NCBI RefSeq assembly: GCF_009650765.1
Contig: NZ_CP045740.1
Span: 6,610,001-6,674,000, forward strand
Reading direction: 5' to 3'
Length of the DNA stretch: 64,000 nt
Source: Streptomyces sp. SUK 48
GTDB taxonomy: Bacteria; Actinomycetota; Actinomycetes; Streptomycetales; Streptomycetaceae
The notes under the pieces were generated by a model. It did not search any database and was not told the DNA's origin. It was given only the letters and a program-made list of their open reading frames with translations. Both the position numbers and the translations under genes were made by a program. Positions 35,150 to 45,272 of the stretch are shown here, piece after piece (within the stretch, counting starts at the first letter, position 1; each line of letters starts with the position of its first letter).

Positions 35150-36373
35150 GTGTCCCGTCGCCTGTTCACCTCGGAGTCCGTGACCGAGGGTCACCCCGAC
35201 AAGATCGCTGACCAGATCAGCGACACCATTCTCGACGCGCTTCTGCGCGAGGACCCGTCCTCCCGGGTCGCCGTGGAGACGCTCATCACCACCGGCCTGG
35301 TGCACGTGGCCGGCGAGGTGACCACCAAGGCGTACGCGGACATCGCGACCCTGGTCCGCGGCAAGATCCTGGAGATCGGCTACGACTCCTCGAAGAAGGG
35401 CTTCGACGGCGCCTCCTGCGGCGTGTCGGTGTCCATCGGCGCGCAGTCCCCGGACATCGCCCAGGGTGTCGACACCGCCTACGAGTCCCGCGTCGAGGGC
35501 GCCGCCGCAGGTGGAGAGCACGACGAGCTGGACAAGCAGGGCGCGGGCGACCAGGGCCTGATGTTCGGCTACGCGTCCGACGAGACCCCGACCCTGATGC
35601 CGCTGCCGGTCTTCCTGGCGCACCGCCTGTCCAAGCGGCTCTCCGACGTCCGCAAGAACGGCACCATCCCCTACCTGCGCCCCGACGGCAAGACCCAGGT
35701 CACCATCGAGTACGACGGCGACAAGGCCGTCCGCCTCGACACGGTCGTCGTCTCCTCGCAGCACGCCTCCGACATCGACCTCGAGTCGCTGCTCGCCCCC
35801 GACATCCGCGAGTTCGTGGTGGAGCCGGAGCTGAAGGCGCTGCTGGAGGACGGCATCAAGCTGGACACCGAGAACTACCGTCTCCTGGTCAACCCCACGG
35901 GCCGGTTCGAGATCGGTGGCCCCATGGGTGACGCGGGCCTGACCGGCCGCAAGATCATCATCGACACCTACGGCGGCATGGCCCGCCACGGCGGCGGCGC
36001 CTTCTCCGGCAAGGACCCGTCCAAGGTGGACCGCTCGGCCGCGTACGCGATGCGCTGGGTCGCCAAGAACGTCGTGGCCGCGGGCCTCGCCTCGCGCTGC
36101 GAGGTGCAGGTGGCGTACGCGATCGGCAAGGCCGAGCCGGTGGGTCTGTTCGTGGAGACCTTCGGCACGCACAAGGTCGACACCGACCGGATCGAGAAGG
36201 CCATCGACGAGGTCTTCGACCTGCGTCCGGCCGCGATCATCCGCGACCTCGACCTGCTCCGCCCGATCTACGCCCAGACCGCCGCGTACGGCCACTTCGG
36301 CCGCGAGCTCCCCGACTTCACCTGGGAGCGCACGGACCGCGTGGACGCCCTGCGCAAGGCCGCGGGCGTCTGA
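35150..36373 (+). CDS. metK: S-adenosylmethionine synthetase
   Basis: A 407-residue enzyme making SAM from ATP and methionine. Signatures are [14 protein letters not shown] near residue 12, [12 protein letters not shown] near 130 and the P-loop-like [19 protein letters not shown] near 280. SAM supply is known to trigger antibiotic production in streptomycetes. GTG 35150 has GGGAG five bases before it and gives the family start [11 protein letters not shown]. The 248-base gap upstream holds a perfect palindrome. A strong terminator follows. Confidence 0.96.
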   Translation: MSRRLFTSESVTEGHPDKIADQISDTILDALLREDPSSRVAVETLITTGLVHVAGEVTTKAYADIATLVRGKILEIGYDSSKKGFDGASCGVSVSIGAQSPDIAQGVDTAYESRVEGAAAGGEHDELDKQGAGDQGLMFGYASDETPTLMPLPVFLAHRLSKRLSDVRKNGTIPYLRPDGKTQVTIEYDGDKAVRLDTVVVSSQHASDIDLESLLAPDIREFVVEPELKALLEDGIKLDTENYRLLVNPTGRFEIGGPMGDAGLTGRKIIIDTYGGMARHGGGAFSGKDPSKVDRSAAYAMRWVAKNVVAAGLASRCEVQVAYAIGKAEPVGLFVETFGTHKVDTDRIEKAIDEVFDLRPAAIIRDLDLLRPIYAQTAAYGHFGRELPDFTWERTDRVDALRKAAGV

Positions 36374-36388
36374 TCCCGGACCGCACTG

Positions 36389-36422
36389 CGAGGCCCGGCT
36401 TCCCTTCGGGGGCCGGGCCTCG
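36389..36422 (+). terminator. Terminator after metK
   Basis: An 11-bp stem CGAGGCCCGGC (36389-36399) pairs with 36412-36422, with an inner CCC-TTC-GGG tip. It ends 18 bases before the converging S1 gene and may serve both. Confidence 0.8.
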
Positions 36423-36440
36423 TCGTTCCCGGCCCGGCGC

Positions 36441-37279
36441 TCAGTCCGCGAGTCCCAGCCGGACCCGGCGCCGGGCCCGGTCGACCTCCAGGATTGTGAC
36501 CCGAAGCTCCTGCCCCTCCCCGGCGCTCCGTCCGCCCAGCTCGTCGGCGTGCACGAGGCCCTCCACGAACTCGTTCACCCGCACGAACACCCCGAAGGGA
36601 ATGACCTTGGTCACCGGCCCGGTCAGGACGTCCCCGGCGCCCACGGCCAGATGGTCGAAGGGGCCGTCCCGGAGCGCCTTGAGGGACAGCGCAACTTGGC
36701 CCCGGCGAGTGTCCGAGGCGAGCACCTCGACGCGGACCCGCTGCCCCGGCACCATCACCTCCGCCGGATCCTCGAACCGGGACCACGTCAGCTCCGGGAC
36801 ATTGATGAACCCGGTCCCCGCGTAGATGGGATGCGGGGGCTCACCGTCGATCCGCACGAAGACCCCGAAGCGGTGCACGGAGGACACCGTCCCCGCGACG
36901 ACGTCCCCGCGCCCCAGACCCAGGAGAAACCGGTGGAGCTCCTCGTCCTCGGGGGCCCGCGCGGACAGCAGCGTCCGGCCGTCGAGCCCGCCGCGCATCG
37001 TCACCTCCGCGCGGATCCGCCGCCCCACCGTGAGCACGTCCGAGGGGTGCCGGACCTCGCGCCGGGTCAGCTCGTGCCGGGGGACGAGCCCGGAAGGACG
37101 TCCCGGCGCGTCGCCGTCCAGCAGCACCAGCACATCGTCCCGTCGAAACCGGCGACGGTGCAGGTCAGCACCTCCCCGGGGGCGACGAGACGCTCTCTCG
37201 GGCGCTCCAGCGGGTCAGGCGCCGGTTCGGTCGTGGTCGGTTCGCTCGTGGTCGGGCCGGGCCTGGTCGCTTCGGTCAC
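36441..37279 (-). CDS. S1 RNA-binding domain protein with an apparent frameshift
   Basis: Three S1-type OB folds can be read. The last two, in one frame down to 36441, are complete: DVVAGTVSSVHRFGVFVRID and DVLTGPVTKVIPFGVFVRVN. The first S1 fold is split: its start (VAPGEVLTCTVAGFDG) is in one frame and its continuation (DDVLVLLDGDAPGRPSGLVP) in the next. One extra G in the run at 37140-37142 would join them. GTG 37279 is preceded by TACGCT at leaderless spacing. If the frameshift is real, the shorter product would start near GTG 37133 with a broken first domain. It could also be a sequencing error. The RNA target is unknown. Confidence 0.65.
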
Positions 37280-37386
37280 GGGGGCGAGCGTAGGCAGGGC
37301 TCCGGGCGGGCCGGTAGCGCATGGGGCGGCGGGCGTCGTACGGCGCGGCCGGGACGATCCCGGCCCCGGGCCGGCACCCCGGGTCG

Positions 37387-37409
37387 TTGTCAGTGGGGTT
37401 TGGTAAGAA
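37387..37409 (+). promoter_or_regulatory. RecA-independent (PafBC-type) DNA-damage promoter of priA
   Basis: TTGTCAGTG at 37387-37395, an 8-base spacer, then TAAGAA(T) at 37404. It matches the RecA_NDp motif apart from the last -10 base in strict register. GTG 37417 follows with no ribosome binding site, fitting a leaderless transcript. rarA carries the same element. Confidence 0.7.
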
Positions 37410-37416
37410 TGCAAGC

Positions 37417-39582
37417 GTGAGCAGCGAGAACGGGGAGCCCCGGGCGGACGGGGAAGGCGGGGCCGAAGGGGCGCCGCCGGAGCAGCTTGCGCTCATCCGG
37501 GAGAGCGTCCGCAAGGCCGGCACACCCCGGGCCAAACCGCGGACCTGGCGGGGCGCCGCGCTCGCCGAGCGGCTGCCCGTCGCCCGGGTGCTGGTCGACA
37601 AGGGCGTCCTCCACCTCGACCGCTACTTCGACTACGCGATCCCCGCCGAACTGGACGAACAGGCACAGCCCGGCGTACGGGTCCGCGTGCGCTTCGGCGC
37701 GGGCCGGCACCGGGTGCGCGAGGGCCGCCGCGAGGGCGGCGGCCTCATCGACGGCTTCCTCATCGAACGCCGGGCGGAGTCCGACTACTCCGGCCCCCTC
37801 GCCGCACTCGCCCAGGTCGTGTCCCCCGAACCCGTGCTCAGCGAGGAACTGCTCGGCCTCGCCCGCGCCGTCGCCGACCGGTACGCGGGCAGCCTCGCCG
37901 ACGTCCTCCAGCTCGCCGTACCGCCCCGCAGCGCCCGCGCCGAACAGCGGACCTCACCCGCACCCCTGCCACCCCCCGACGCCCCCGACCCCGGCTCCTG
38001 GACGCGGTACGAACAGGGCGGCGCCTTCCTGCGGACACTGGCCGACGGCGGCGCCCCCCGGGCCGTATGGCACGCCCTGCCGGGACCCCGGTGGAGCGAG
38101 GAGATCGCGCGCGCCGTCACCGCCACCCTCGCCTCGGGACGCGGCGCACTCGTCGTCGTACCCGACGGCCGGGCCGCGGCCCGCGTCGACGCCGCCCTGA
38201 CCACCCTCCTCGGCAAGGGCCACCACGCCCTGCTCACCGCCGACGCCGGTCCCGAGAAGCGGTACGCGCAGTGGCTCGCGGTACGACGCGGAGCCGTGCG
38301 CGCGGTCGTCGGCACCCGGGCCGCCATGTTCGCGCCCGTACGCGACCTCGGGCTCGTCGCGATCTGGGACGACGGCGACGACAGCCACAGCGAGCAGCAC
38401 GCCCCCCAGCCGCACGCCCGCGACGTCCTGCTGCTGCGCGCCACCCTCGACAAGTGCGCCTTCCTGCTCGGCGGCTTCGCCTGCACCGTGGAGGCGGCCC
38501 AGCTCGTCGAGAGCGGCTGGGCGCGCCCCCTGATCGCCGGGCGGGAGCAGATACGGCGGTCCGCGCCCCTCGTCCGCACCGTCGGGGACGAGGACCTCGC
38601 CCGCGACGAGGCCGCCCGCGCCGCCCGGCTGCCCACCCTCGCCTGGCAGGCGGCCCGCGAGGGGCTGCGGCACGGTCCGGTGCTGGTCCAGGTGCCGCGC
38701 CGCGGATACGCGCCGCGCATGGCCTGCGACCGCTGCCGGGCCCCGGCGCGCTGCGCGCACTGCGCCGGGCCGCTCCAGGGCCAGGACGCGGGCGTGCTGC
38801 GCTGCGGCTGGTGCGGGCGCGCGGAGGGCAGCTGGCACTGCCCCGAGTGCGGCGGCTTCCGGCTGCGCGCCCAGGTGGTGGGCGCCCGGCGCACCGCCGA
38901 GGAACTGGGCCGCGCCTTTCCCGCCGTACCGGTGCGCACCTCGGGGCGCGAACACGTACTGGACACCGTGCCGTCCGCGCCCGCGCTGGTGGTGAGCACC
39001 CCGGGCGCCGAACCGGTGGCCGAGGGCGGCTACGCGGCGGCGCTGCTGCTCGACGGCTGGGCCATGCTCGTACGACCCGATCTGCGGGCCGGCGAGGACG
39101 CACTGCGCCGGTGGATCGCGGCGGGGGCGCTGGTCCGGCCGCAGGGCGAGGGCGGCACGGTGGTCGTGGTGGCCGAGCCGACGCTGCGGCCCGTGCAGGC
39201 GCTGGTGCGCTGGGACCCCGTCGGGCACGCGCTGCGGGAGCTGTCCGAGCGGGCCGAGCTGGGCTTTCCGCCGGTCTCCCGGATGGCGGCCGTGTCGGGG
39301 ACGCCGGAGGCCCTCGCCGAATTCCTGGCCGCGGCCCAACTGCCGCCGGACGCAGAGGTGCTGGGTCCGGTACCGGTGCCGCCCGCCGCGCCCGGCGGCC
39401 CGCGCAGGCCCGGGGCGCCGCCGCCCGGCGAGCACTGGGAGCGGGCCCTCGTACGGGTCCCGCCGGGCAGTGGCTCGGCACTGGCCACCGCCCTGAAGAC
39501 CGCACAGGCCGCGCGGATGGCGCGGGGGAGTGGGGAGGCGGCGCGGGTGCGGGTGCGGATCGATCCGCCGGACATCGGCTGA
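37417..39582 (+). CDS. priA: Primosomal protein PriA, helicase-motif-deficient actinobacterial form
   Basis: A 721-residue protein with the N-terminal 3'BD fold (DKGVLHLDRYFDYAIP near residue 65) and the zinc-binding insert. The insert has eight cysteines in CxxC pairs at about residues 437-490 (CDRCRAPARCAHC, CGWCGRAEGSWHCPECG). The region that should hold Walker A has no GKT/S, and the DEAH box is replaced by WDDGDDSH. This loss is known for actinobacterial PriA, so it probably loads the replisome without unwinding DNA. The start at GTG 37417 is set by the damage-type promoter just upstream. Confidence 0.92.
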   Translation: MSSENGEPRADGEGGAEGAPPEQLALIRESVRKAGTPRAKPRTWRGAALAERLPVARVLVDKGVLHLDRYFDYAIPAELDEQAQPGVRVRVRFGAGRHRVREGRREGGGLIDGFLIERRAESDYSGPLAALAQVVSPEPVLSEELLGLARAVADRYAGSLADVLQLAVPPRSARAEQRTSPAPLPPPDAPDPGSWTRYEQGGAFLRTLADGGAPRAVWHALPGPRWSEEIARAVTATLASGRGALVVVPDGRAAARVDAALTTLLGKGHHALLTADAGPEKRYAQWLAVRRGAVRAVVGTRAAMFAPVRDLGLVAIWDDGDDSHSEQHAPQPHARDVLLLRATLDKCAFLLGGFACTVEAAQLVESGWARPLIAGREQIRRSAPLVRTVGDEDLARDEAARAARLPTLAWQAAREGLRHGPVLVQVPRRGYAPRMACDRCRAPARCAHCAGPLQGQDAGVLRCGWCGRAEGSWHCPECGGFRLRAQVVGARRTAEELGRAFPAVPVRTSGREHVLDTVPSAPALVVSTPGAEPVAEGGYAAALLLDGWAMLVRPDLRAGEDALRRWIAAGALVRPQGEGGTVVVVAEPTLRPVQALVRWDPVGHALRELSERAELGFPPVSRMAAVSGTPEALAEFLAAAQLPPDAEVLGPVPVPPAAPGGPRRPGAPPPGEHWERALVRVPPGSGSALATALKTAQAARMARGSGEAARVRVRIDPPDIG

Positions 39583-39637
39583 GGGGGAGGCGGCCATCGG
39601 CTGAGAGGGAGCCGGCATCTGCTGAAGGGGAGGGCGG
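39573..39637 (+). repeat. Three degenerate 21-22 bp direct repeats at the priA stop codon
   Basis: Copies starting at 39573, 39595 and 39616 share CATCGGCTGAGNGGGAG with small changes. The first includes the last codons and stop of priA. This looks like a small tandem duplication of the gene end. The rest of the gap to 39850 is G-rich sequence with no credible gene. Confidence 0.6.
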
Positions 39638-39849
39638 GCGCCCGGGGGAGGGGGTGTACCCCGGGGGGCTTTCCCGGCGGCCCGGCGCTCGGGAGAGGGG
39701 CGCACTCCGGGGGTCGTTCCCCGTGGTTTCCCGGAGGCCCGGCCCTGGGGCCTGTCTCCGGGACCCGGCCCGGGCCCGAGTCCCGGCTGGGGCGGCTCTG
39801 AGGAGCCCTCCCGGAGGTGTGCCCGGGGGCCCGGGAGGGCGTGGGGCGG

Positions 39850-40449
<600 letters not shown>

Positions 40450-40454
40450 CTATG

Positions 40455-40475
40455 TGGTCAACTCTTTCTTGACCA
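40455..40475. promoter_or_regulatory. Inverted repeat TGGTCAA-N7-TTGACCA
   Basis: A perfect 7-bp inverted repeat with a 7-base centre lies 57 bases upstream of the HTH gene start and about 205 bases before fmt. It has operator geometry. No clear -10 pairs with the TTGACC on either strand. The remainder of the 283-base gap shows only a -10-like TAGACT at 40630 before fmt. Confidence 0.5.
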
Positions 40476-40681
40476 ACGCGTGTGCGCTCCGCTGGTCACG
40501 GGCTGGGGGCGTACGGGTATATGCGTACGCCGTCGGACCACCCGTGCGCCGCCCCGCTCCCAGCCGGCGCCCGCGTCGGGCGAGTTGATCTCCGCCGTGC
40601 TCCGCGCGGTGCCGGTTCCCGGGCGGTCATAGACTGGTGCGCTGCCCGTCCGATCCCCGCCCGAGAGGCCCGATCCCGCCC

Positions 40682-41614
40682 ATGAAGCTCGTCTTCGCCG
40701 GTACCCCCGAGGTCGCCGTTCCCGCCCTGGACGCCCTGCTCGCCTCCGGGCGGCACGAGGTGGCCGCCGTCGTCACCCGGCCCGACGCCCCCGCGGGCCG
40801 GGGCCGCAGGCTGGTCGCGTCGCCCGTGGCCGAGCGGGCGGAGGAGGCCGGTATCGAGGTGCTCAAGCCGGCCAAGCCGCGGGACCCCGAGTTCCTGGCC
40901 CGGCTGACGGAGATCGCCCCGGACTGCTGCCCGGTCGTCGCCTACGGCGCGCTCCTGCCCCGGACCGCCCTCGACATCCCGGCGCACGGCTGGGTCAACC
41001 TGCACTTCTCGCTGCTGCCCGCCTGGCGCGGCGCGGCGCCCGTGCAGCACGCGCTGATGGCGGGCGACGAGATCACGGGCGCGTCCACCTTCCTCATCGA
41101 GGAGGGCCTGGACTCCGGGCCGGTGTACGGGACGGTGACCGAGGAGATCCGGCCCACCGACACCAGCGGCGACCTGCTCACCCGGCTGGCCTTCGCGGGG
41201 GCGGGGCTGCTCGCGGCGACCATGGACGGCATCGAGGACGGCACGCTGAAGGCCGTACCGCAGCCGGGCGAGGGCATCACCCTCGCCCCGAAGATCAACG
41301 TCGAGGATGCCGAGGTGGCCTGGGCGGCGCCCGCGCTGCGCGTCGACCGGGTCGTGCGCGGATGCACCCCGGCGCCGGGCGCCTGGACCACCTTCCGCGG
41401 CGAACGGCTCAAGCTCATCCAGGTCGCGCCCGTCCCCGAGCGGACCGACCTCGCGCCGGGCCACCTCGCCGCGGGCAAGAACAACGTCCACGTGGGCACC
41501 GGCTCCTACGCCGTCGAACTCCTCTGGGTCCAGGCCCAGGGCAAGAAGCCGATGCGCGCGGCGGACTGGGCCCGGGGCGCGCGGATCGGCGAGGGAGAGG
41601 TGCTGGGCGGCTGA
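40682..41614 (+). CDS. fmt: Methionyl-tRNA formyltransferase
   Basis: A 310-residue enzyme that formylates initiator Met-tRNA using 10-formyl-tetrahydrofolate. The signature [20 protein letters not shown] is near residue 106, and the catalytic Asp lies in DSGPVYG near 145. The C-terminal OB-type domain is complete. ATG 40682 has only a distant GAGAGG upstream. No def gene is adjacent, in contrast to many bacteria. rsmB follows 213 bases later, so the two may share a transcript. Confidence 0.95.
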   Translation: MKLVFAGTPEVAVPALDALLASGRHEVAAVVTRPDAPAGRGRRLVASPVAERAEEAGIEVLKPAKPRDPEFLARLTEIAPDCCPVVAYGALLPRTALDIPAHGWVNLHFSLLPAWRGAAPVQHALMAGDEITGASTFLIEEGLDSGPVYGTVTEEIRPTDTSGDLLTRLAFAGAGLLAATMDGIEDGTLKAVPQPGEGITLAPKINVEDAEVAWAAPALRVDRVVRGCTPAPGAWTTFRGERLKLIQVAPVPERTDLAPGHLAAGKNNVHVGTGSYAVELLWVQAQGKKPMRAADWARGARIGEGEVLGG

Positions 41615-41720
41615 GCCGGGGCGGGCCCGGGCGAGCCCTTTCCCGGATGCGGACGACGGAGGCGGTCGGCTGGGTGAGGCCGGTCGGCCCGGGGGCGAGA
41701 TGGTCTGCGACCCCCGGGGG

Positions 41721-41766
41721 TCCCTCCCCCCCTCCCCCCACCCCCTCCCCTCACCCCCACACCCCC
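41721..41766. repeat. Polypyrimidine C-tract / G-quadruplex-prone sequence before rsmB
   Basis: 46 bases consist almost only of C-runs of 3 to 7 broken by single T or A. The minus strand therefore has many G-runs and could form a G-quadruplex. It lies in the untranslated gap 60 bases before the rsmB start. A -10-like TAGGCT follows near 41784. Confidence 0.7.
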
Positions 41767-41827
41767 GGTCACCTCCGCCGACGTAGGCTTGGCCGCATAC
41801 CCCTTTCACCTCCGGAGCACCTTTTTC

Positions 41828-43249
41828 GTGAGCGAGCAGTCGCGGCGGGGCCATAAGCCCGCCAAGCCCTACCGGCGTCCCAAGAAGGACCCCGTCCGCA
41901 TCCTGGCCTTCGAGGCGCTGCGGGCGGTGGACGAGCGGGACGCGTACGCCAACCTCGTGCTGCCCCCGCTGCTGAGGAAGGCGCGGGAGAAGGACGACTT
42001 CGACGCGCGGGACGCCGCGCTCGCGACCGAGCTGGTGTACGGGACGCTGCGCAGGCAGGGCACGTACGACGCCGTGATCGCCGCGTGTGTGGACCGGCCG
42101 TTGCGCGAGGTCGACCCGCCGGTGCTGGACGTGCTCAGCCTCGGCGCGCATCAGTTGCTCGGGACGCGGATCCCGACGCACGCCGCGGTGTCCGCGACCG
42201 TGGAGCTCGCCCGGGTCGTGCTGGGCGACGGCCGGGCCAAGTTCGTCAACGCGGTGCTCCGCAAGATCGCGCAGGACGATCTCGACGGCTGGATCGGCAA
42301 GGTCGCGCCGTCCTACGACGAGGACCCCGAGGACCACCTCGCCGTCGTGCACTCCCACCCCCGCTGGGTCGTCTCCGCGCTGTGGGACTCCCTGGGCGGC
42401 GGGCGGGCCGGTATCGAGGAACTGCTCGCGGCGGACAACGAGCGGCCCCGGGTGACGCTGGTCGCGCGGCCGGGCCGGGCCACCGCCGAGGAGCTGCTGC
42501 GCGAGGAGGCCGCGGAGGCCGGGCACTGGTCGCCGTACGCCGTGCGGCTGGCCGAGGGCGGGGAGCCGGGGGCGGTCGAGGCGGTGCGCGAGGGCCGTGC
42601 CGGGGTGCAGGACGAGGGCAGCCAGCTGGTCGCCCTCGCGCTGGCCAACGCGCCCCTGGAAGGGCCGGACACCAAGTGGCTCGACGGCTGTGCGGGACCC
42701 GGTGGCAAGGCCGCCCTGCTGGGGGCGCTCGCCGCCGAACGCGGTGCCGTACTGCTCGCCTCGGAGAAGCAGCCGCACCGGGCCGGTCTGGTGGCCAAGG
42801 CGCTGGCCGGCAACCCGGGGCCGTACCAGGTCATCGCGGCGGACGGCACGCGGCCGCCGTGGCGGCCCGGCAGTTTCGACCGGGTGCTGGTGGACGTGCC
42901 CTGCACCGGGCTCGGCGCGCTGCGCCGGCGGCCCGAGGCGCGCTGGCGCCGGCGTCCCGAGGACCTGGACAATTTCGCTCCCCTCCAGCGCGCCCTGCTG
43001 CGCACTGCGCTCGACTCGGTGCGCGTCGGCGGCGTGGTCGGCTATGCCACCTGCTCTCCGCACCTCGCCGAGACCCGGGTGGTCGTCGCCGATGTGCTCA
43101 AGCAGTACCCGGACGCCGAACTCGTCGACGCCCGGCCGCTGCTGCCCGGGGTCCCCGCGCTCGGAGAGGGCCCGGACATCCAGCTGTGGCCGCATGTGCA
43201 CGGCACTGACGCGATGTACCTCGCGCTGATCCGCAGGACCGCCGGCTGA
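41828..43249 (+). CDS. rsmB: 16S rRNA (cytosine-967-C5) methyltransferase
   Basis: A 473-residue RsmB/Fmu-type enzyme. The N-terminal NusB-like domain covers about residues 20-160, and the SAM-dependent methyltransferase domain 230-473. SAM binding is at DGCAGPGGKAALLG near residue 285. The catalytic cysteines are in VDVPCTGLGALRRRPE near 355 and YATCSPHLAET near 406. It methylates C967-type positions in the 30S P-site region. The GTG start has GGAG about 10 bases before it. fmt and rpe flank it, a usual actinobacterial order. Confidence 0.94.
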   Translation: MSEQSRRGHKPAKPYRRPKKDPVRILAFEALRAVDERDAYANLVLPPLLRKAREKDDFDARDAALATELVYGTLRRQGTYDAVIAACVDRPLREVDPPVLDVLSLGAHQLLGTRIPTHAAVSATVELARVVLGDGRAKFVNAVLRKIAQDDLDGWIGKVAPSYDEDPEDHLAVVHSHPRWVVSALWDSLGGGRAGIEELLAADNERPRVTLVARPGRATAEELLREEAAEAGHWSPYAVRLAEGGEPGAVEAVREGRAGVQDEGSQLVALALANAPLEGPDTKWLDGCAGPGGKAALLGALAAERGAVLLASEKQPHRAGLVAKALAGNPGPYQVIAADGTRPPWRPGSFDRVLVDVPCTGLGALRRRPEARWRRRPEDLDNFAPLQRALLRTALDSVRVGGVVGYATCSPHLAETRVVVADVLKQYPDAELVDARPLLPGVPALGEGPDIQLWPHVHGTDAMYLALIRRTAG

Positions 43250-43312
43250 CGGTCGCGAAGAGCGGCTGCGCGGTTCACATTTCACCGCATGCGGCCGCTT
43301 CGTCGCTGTCCG

Positions 43313-43384
43313 TTATCCACAGGAACGGGCAGACCATCCGACGAACGACGGATCAGTATGATGAGCGCTCTCGCCTGTGGACAG
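43313..43384. promoter_or_regulatory. Pair of opposed DnaA boxes upstream of rpe
   Basis: TTATCCACA (perfect consensus) is at 43313-43321 on the plus strand, and CTGTCCACA is at 43376-43384 on the minus strand. They lie in the rsmB-rpe gap, 40 to 110 bases before rpe. With only two boxes, a regulatory or titration site is more likely than an origin. Confidence 0.5.
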
Positions 43385-43423
43385 GCGCGAACATCAGTCC
43401 CTCGGACATGGCAGTCTTGGGGC

Positions 43424-44110
43424 ATGGCCGCGCAGATCAACCCCAGCATCCTGTCCGCCGACTTCGCACGCCTCGCGGAGGAGGCCAAGGCGGTCCAGGG
43501 CGCCGACTATCTCCACGTCGACGTCATGGACAACCATTTCGTCCCGAACCTCACGCTCGGCGTGCCGGTGGTGGAGTCCCTGGCCCGTGCGACGGACACC
43601 CCGCTGGACTGCCACCTGATGATCGAGGACCCCGACCGCTGGGCTCCGCAGTACGTGGAGGCGGGCGCCTCGTCGGTCACCTTCCATGTGGAGGCGGCCG
43701 CCGCCCCGGTCCGCCTCGCCCGCGAGATCCGCGCCAAGGGCGCGCGCGCCTCCATGGCGCTCAAGCCCGCGACGCCGATCGAGCCGTACGAGGACCTGCT
43801 GCCGGAACTCGACATGCTGCTGATCATGACCGTCGAGCCGGGCTTCGGTGGCCAGGCGTTCCTCGACATCATGCTGCCGAAGATCCGCCGCACCCGAGAG
43901 CTGATCGCCAAGCACGGCCTCCAGCTCTGGCTCCAGGTCGACGGCGGTGTCTCGGCGGCCACGATCGAGCGGTGCGCGGAGGCGGGCGCCGATGTCTTCG
44001 TGGCCGGCTCGGCGGTCTACGGGGCGCAGGACCCGGCGGAGGCGGTGCGTGCCCTGCGCGCCCAGGCGGACACGGCCACCGCCAAGGCGTCCTGGGCATG
44101 CGACCACTGA
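43424..44110 (+). CDS. rpe: Ribulose-phosphate 3-epimerase
   Basis: A 228-residue TIM-barrel enzyme interconverting ribulose 5-phosphate and xylulose 5-phosphate in the pentose phosphate pathway. The start [13 protein letters not shown], the metal-binding histidines in [15 protein letters not shown] and DCHLMIEDP, and [13 protein letters not shown] are all present. The final phosphate loop reads [13 protein letters not shown] 43424 has only a weak GGGG upstream. An unusual gap with two DnaA boxes precedes it. Confidence 0.95.
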   Translation: MAAQINPSILSADFARLAEEAKAVQGADYLHVDVMDNHFVPNLTLGVPVVESLARATDTPLDCHLMIEDPDRWAPQYVEAGASSVTFHVEAAAAPVRLAREIRAKGARASMALKPATPIEPYEDLLPELDMLLIMTVEPGFGGQAFLDIMLPKIRRTRELIAKHGLQLWLQVDGGVSAATIERCAEAGADVFVAGSAVYGAQDPAEAVRALRAQADTATAKASWACDH

Positions 44111-44224
44111 GCCACGGCTATGTGAACGGTTGAGAGAACGCCGCCCATCAGGGCGGATCAGTCGCGCCGGATCTGCAAGGATGAACGGCGAATCCAGAGT
44201 GTGAACAGCAGTGAGGAGATCGCC

Positions 44225-45244
44225 GTGTCGGGTATGTCGGCGGGCCGGTCAGCCATGCGGATGGGACCCGCTGAGCTGGTCCAGGCGGCGGCCATGGCCC
44301 GCCGCTTCTACCTCGAGGGCAAGTCCAAGATCCAGATCGCGGAGGAGTTCGGCGTCAGCCGCTTCAAGGTGGCCCGGGTCCTGGAGACCGCTCTCGAACG
44401 GGATCTCGTGCGCATCGAGATCCGCGTACCGGCCGAGCTGGACGCCGAGCGCTCCGACGCGCTCCGCGCCCGCTACGGCCTGCGGCACGCCGTCGTGGTC
44501 GAGTCCCCGGCCGAGGCCGAGGAGACCCCCGACCCCGAGAACCTCGGCGAGGTCGCCGCGGACCTGCTCGGCGAACTGGTCAACGAGGGGGACGTGCTCG
44601 GGCTGGCCTGGGGCCGGTCCACCATCCACATGGCGGCCGCCCTCGACCGGCTGCCGCCGTGCACGGTGGTGCAGCTGACGGGTGTGTACGACGCCGGTAC
44701 GTCCGAGCGCGGCTCGGTCGAGGCCGTGCGCCGTGCCGCCCAGGTGTCGGGCGGCGACGCCCACCCGATCTACGCGCCGATGCTGCTGCCGGACGCGGCC
44801 ACCGCGGCGGCCCTGCGCAGCCAGACCGGGATCGCCCGCGCCTTCGAGTACTTCGACAAGGTCACGGTCGCCTGCGTCTCCATCGGTTCCTGGGAGCCGG
44901 GCATCTCGACGGTGCACGACATGCTCAGCGACGAGGAGCGGGCGCACTACGCCTCGCTCGGTGTCTCCGCCGAGATGGCCGCGCACCTCTTCGACGCCGA
45001 GGGGCGCCGGATCGGGCGGGACCTCGGGGAGCGGTGCATCACCGTCAAGGCGGACCAGCTGCGACGTATCCCGGAGGTCGTCGCGATCGCCGGTGGCCAG
45101 CGCAAGGCGTCCGCGATCGACGCGGTGCTCCGCTCCGGGCTGGTCACCAGCCTGGTCACGGACACCTCGGCCGCGGACTACCTGATGACGGCGGGCCCGA
45201 CCCCGAAGCCCGCGCTCAGCCGCCAGGACCCCGACGGGCAGTAA
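44225..45244 (+). CDS. SorC/DeoR-type sugar-binding transcriptional regulator
   Basis: A 339-residue regulator. The N-terminal winged helix-turn-helix is at about residues 16-60 (FYLEGKSKIQIAEEFGVSRF) and a SorC-type sugar-phosphate-binding domain fills residues 85-330 (GLAWGRSTIHMAAAL, GSWEPGIST, GGQRKASAIDAVL). Such proteins sense phosphorylated sugars. The start at GTG 44225 is set by GAGGAG six bases upstream, in preference to GTG 44201. It follows rpe by about 115 bases and may respond to pentose phosphates, but that is inference. A strong terminator follows. Confidence 0.88.
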   Translation: MSGMSAGRSAMRMGPAELVQAAAMARRFYLEGKSKIQIAEEFGVSRFKVARVLETALERDLVRIEIRVPAELDAERSDALRARYGLRHAVVVESPAEAEETPDPENLGEVAADLLGELVNEGDVLGLAWGRSTIHMAAALDRLPPCTVVQLTGVYDAGTSERGSVEAVRRAAQVSGGDAHPIYAPMLLPDAATAAALRSQTGIARAFEYFDKVTVACVSIGSWEPGISTVHDMLSDEERAHYASLGVSAEMAAHLFDAEGRRIGRDLGERCITVKADQLRRIPEVVAIAGGQRKASAIDAVLRSGLVTSLVTDTSAADYLMTAGPTPKPALSRQDPDGQ

Positions 45245-45272
45245 GGGGACCGGGCGGCCCCCTGACCGCCGT

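Noticed and set aside
43313..43384. Replication origin suggested by DnaA boxes
   Set aside because: Only two boxes are present and no dnaA or dnaN genes lie nearby. A streptomycete oriC has many clustered boxes.
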